From: Pseudomonas japonica
GTDB taxonomy: Bacteria; Pseudomonadota; Gammaproteobacteria; Pseudomonadales; Pseudomonadaceae
DNA length: 64,000 nt
Direction of reading: 5' to 3'
Assembly: GCF_900188455.1 (NCBI RefSeq)
Contig: NZ_FZOL01000017.1
Coordinates: 1-64,000 of the forward strand
Part shown: positions 62,660-64,000 of the stretch, one piece after another
How the letters are laid out: each line of letters opens with the position of its first letter
Numbering within the stretch: the stretch's first letter is position 1
Notes under the pieces: model-generated
Database searches by the model: none
What the model was told of the DNA's origin: nothing
What the model saw: the letters and a program-made list of their open reading frames with translations, nothing else
Position numbers and translations under genes: made by a program

Positions 62660-63738
62660 GGCGTGACCTCCCGCGCGGCGTCGAAACGCGGGTAGTCGGT
62701 GTAGCCGCGGCTGCCCGCGGTGTACAGGGTCTTGCGCTCGAAACCGGCCAGCGGCTGGCCGTGGCGCAGGCGCTCGACCAGATCGGGGTTGCCGATGAAG
62801 TGGCGGCCGAAGGACACCGCCGCGCCCTCGCCCGCCTCCAGCGCGGCGCGGGCCGAAGCGCCGTCGAAGCCGTCGTTGAGGATCAGTTTCTGACTCGCGT
62901 GCTCGCGCGCCAGGCCGAAGGCGTCGAGCCCGTCGAGGGGCGAACGCATCACATGCAGGTAGGCCAGCGCCAGGGGCTCCAGGGCCTGGCACAGGGCGAC
63001 GGTGGTCGCCAGCGGGTCTTCGTCGTGGATATCGTTGTACGGGTTGCCCGGGCACAGGCGCACCCCGACGCGACCCGCGCCGATGGCCGCGGCCATGGCC
63101 TGCACGGTCTCGGCGACGAAGCGCACGCGCTTGCGCGCACTGCCGCCGTAGGCGTCGTCACGCTGGTTGCTGCCGGAGGCGAGAAACTGCATGGGCAGGT
63201 AACCGCTGGTGCAGTGCAGTTCGACCCCGTCGAATCCGGCGGCGCGGGCATTCAGCGCGGCCTGGCGGTACTCGCCGATCACCGTGGCGATGCCGTCCAG
63301 GCTCAGCGCCTCGGGCTGCTCGGTGTCCACCATGCCTTGGGCGTCGCTGAACACCTGGGTCCGTGCGCGGATCGCCGACGGCGCCACGGTCGCCGCACCT
63401 TCCGGCTTGTTGAAGCGGCTGGCGGCACGGCCAACGTGCATCAGTTGCAGGACGATGCGTCCGCCCTCGGCGTGCACCGCCTCGGTGACCTGGTGCCAGG
63501 CGGCGATCTGCTCGGCGTTGTAGATCGCCGGGGTGCGGCAGTAGCCCAGGCCGCTGGCGGACGGCGCGGTACCCTCGGCGACGATCAGCCCGGCGCCGGC
63601 ACGCTGGCGGTAGTACTCGACCATTTCGGCACCGGGCACCGCCCGCGCATCGGCGCGGCTGCGGGTCATGGGGGCCATGACGATACGGTTGGCCAGCTGC
63701 AGTTCGCCCAGGCGCACCGGCTCGAACAGAATGCTCAT
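62656..63738 (-). CDS. Old-yellow-enzyme family NADH:flavin oxidoreductase
   Basis: A 360-residue TIM-barrel flavoprotein from the ATG at 63738 with GAAGGAGC upstream. Family motifs: NRIVMAPMTRSRA near residue 18, LQLMHVGRAA near 100, GFDGVELHCTSGYL near 170, NQRDDAYGGSARKRVRF near 194, and SFGRHFIGNPDLVERL near 317. In most members the substrate-anchoring pair is H-x-x-N or H-x-x-H; here it reads H-C-T-S. The first gene of the catabolic operon, it probably reduces an enone or C=C bond of the substrate. Confidence 0.88.
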   Translation of the reverse strand: MSILFEPVRLGELQLANRIVMAPMTRSRADARAVPGAEMVEYYRQRAGAGLIVAEGTAPSASGLGYCRTPAIYNAEQIAAWHQVTEAVHAEGGRIVLQLMHVGRAASRFNKPEGAATVAPSAIRARTQVFSDAQGMVDTEQPEALSLDGIATVIGEYRQAALNARAAGFDGVELHCTSGYLPMQFLASGSNQRDDAYGGSARKRVRFVAETVQAMAAAIGAGRVGVRLCPGNPYNDIHDEDPLATTVALCQALEPLALAYLHVMRSPLDGLDAFGLAREHASQKLILNDGFDGASARAALEAGEGAAVSFGRHFIGNPDLVERLRHGQPLAGFERKTLYTAGSRGYTDYPRFDAAREVTP

Positions 63739-64000
63739 GTCAGCTCCTTCGTTTCTTGTTGTTTCCCGGGCTGACGGGCCTGCCGCAACCCCGGACATGG
63801 GCTGCATGATTGACGTCGAACGAGGCGCGAACATCGTCCGACAAGACTAGTTTTGCGCCTTCGGGTATCGTCTCGGGCGCCGTGCGGAGAAGCATGGAAA
63901 ATGGTCTGAACGGACGATGAAGCGGGTGCCGGATGCGCCGACGATCGAGCTCGATAGAACAAGAACCGGAGCAGCGCAGTGAACCCATCCAACCCTGTCA
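63739..64000 (+). promoter_or_regulatory. Upstream region of the catabolic operon, possible divergent gene start
   Basis: About 240 bp upstream of the OYE gene hold no supported gene. At the window's edge a GTG at 63979, preceded by GGAGCAGC, could begin a divergent plus-strand gene (first residues MNPSNPV), a frequent position for the operon's regulator. Only seven codons are visible. Confidence 0.3.

Noticed and set aside
52670..63774. Long plus-strand open frames in the GC-rich right-hand region
   Set aside because: High GC leaves the opposite strand open; composition is rich in Arg, His, Gly and Gln without any domain, while the minus-strand genes have clear motifs.
1..64000. tRNA genes, rRNA, CRISPR arrays and retron RNAs
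   Set aside because: I looked for cloverleaf ends, spaced repeats and reverse-transcriptase genes and saw none.

Overview
The window reads as Pseudomonas chromosome. Three things point there: a MvaT-type H-NS-like protein with its 'GGNHKTLK' DNA-binding signature, a paired REP element of the kind common in the P. putida/P. fluorescens group (55786-55851), and a 28-bp XerC/XerD dif site (51877-51904). The dif site places the window across the replication terminus. It also separates two very different regions: about 51 kb of mosaic accessory DNA on the left, and a GC-rich, regularly organised metabolic region on the right.

Left region (1-51.8 kb): a dense defence island. In order it holds a VbhA-like antitoxin, a metallophosphoesterase, a Septu-like pair (PtuA ATPase and PtuB HNH nuclease, 2.2-4.6 kb), a truncated HxlR regulator, a WYL regulator divergent from a complete Wadjet operon (jetABCD, 6.1-13.6 kb), an island-borne MvaT, a PIN-domain protein, a PD-(D/E)XK-like protein, and an unrecognised four-gene operon that ends in a membrane-anchored Upf1-like helicase (17.0-22.4 kb). 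A stand-alone PD-(D/E)XK nuclease follows, then a tyrosine recombinase divergent from a KfrA-like protein around a strong inverted repeat. Next come Shango (sngABC, minus strand, 32.1-26.1 kb), a UvrD-like helicase with a glycine-ladder N-terminus, a LysR regulator, a broken alcohol dehydrogenase/PAS-sensor chimera, and small regulators. The region ends with a 1447-residue STAND-like NTPase carrying a C-terminal PD-ExK motif, an HNH endonuclease, a class 2 OLD/Gabija-like pair, an IS3 remnant and a degenerate recombinase lying about 430 bp from dif. Overlapping start/stop codons (ATGA) inside several of these modules indicate translational coupling.

Right region (52-64 kb): a SAM methyltransferase, then a minus-strand operon of a YheO/DauR-like regulator, a PhzF-like isomerase and a serine/threonine dehydratase-like PLP enzyme. 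Beyond it is a second minus-strand cluster reading from an OYE-type flavin oxidoreductase through an acyl-CoA synthetase, MBL hydrolase, DUF1302 outer-membrane protein, lipid-transfer-type thiolase and a DUF35-MaoC fusion to a flavin reductase. That set looks like catabolism of a cyclic or branched acid through CoA thioesters; the substrate cannot be read from the sequence.

The most promising candidates for undescribed biology are the four-gene helicase operon (16953-22353), the inverted-architecture STAND-nuclease with its coupled small partner (41149-45868), and the arrangement of a defence island ending at dif next to a catalytically degenerate recombinase.
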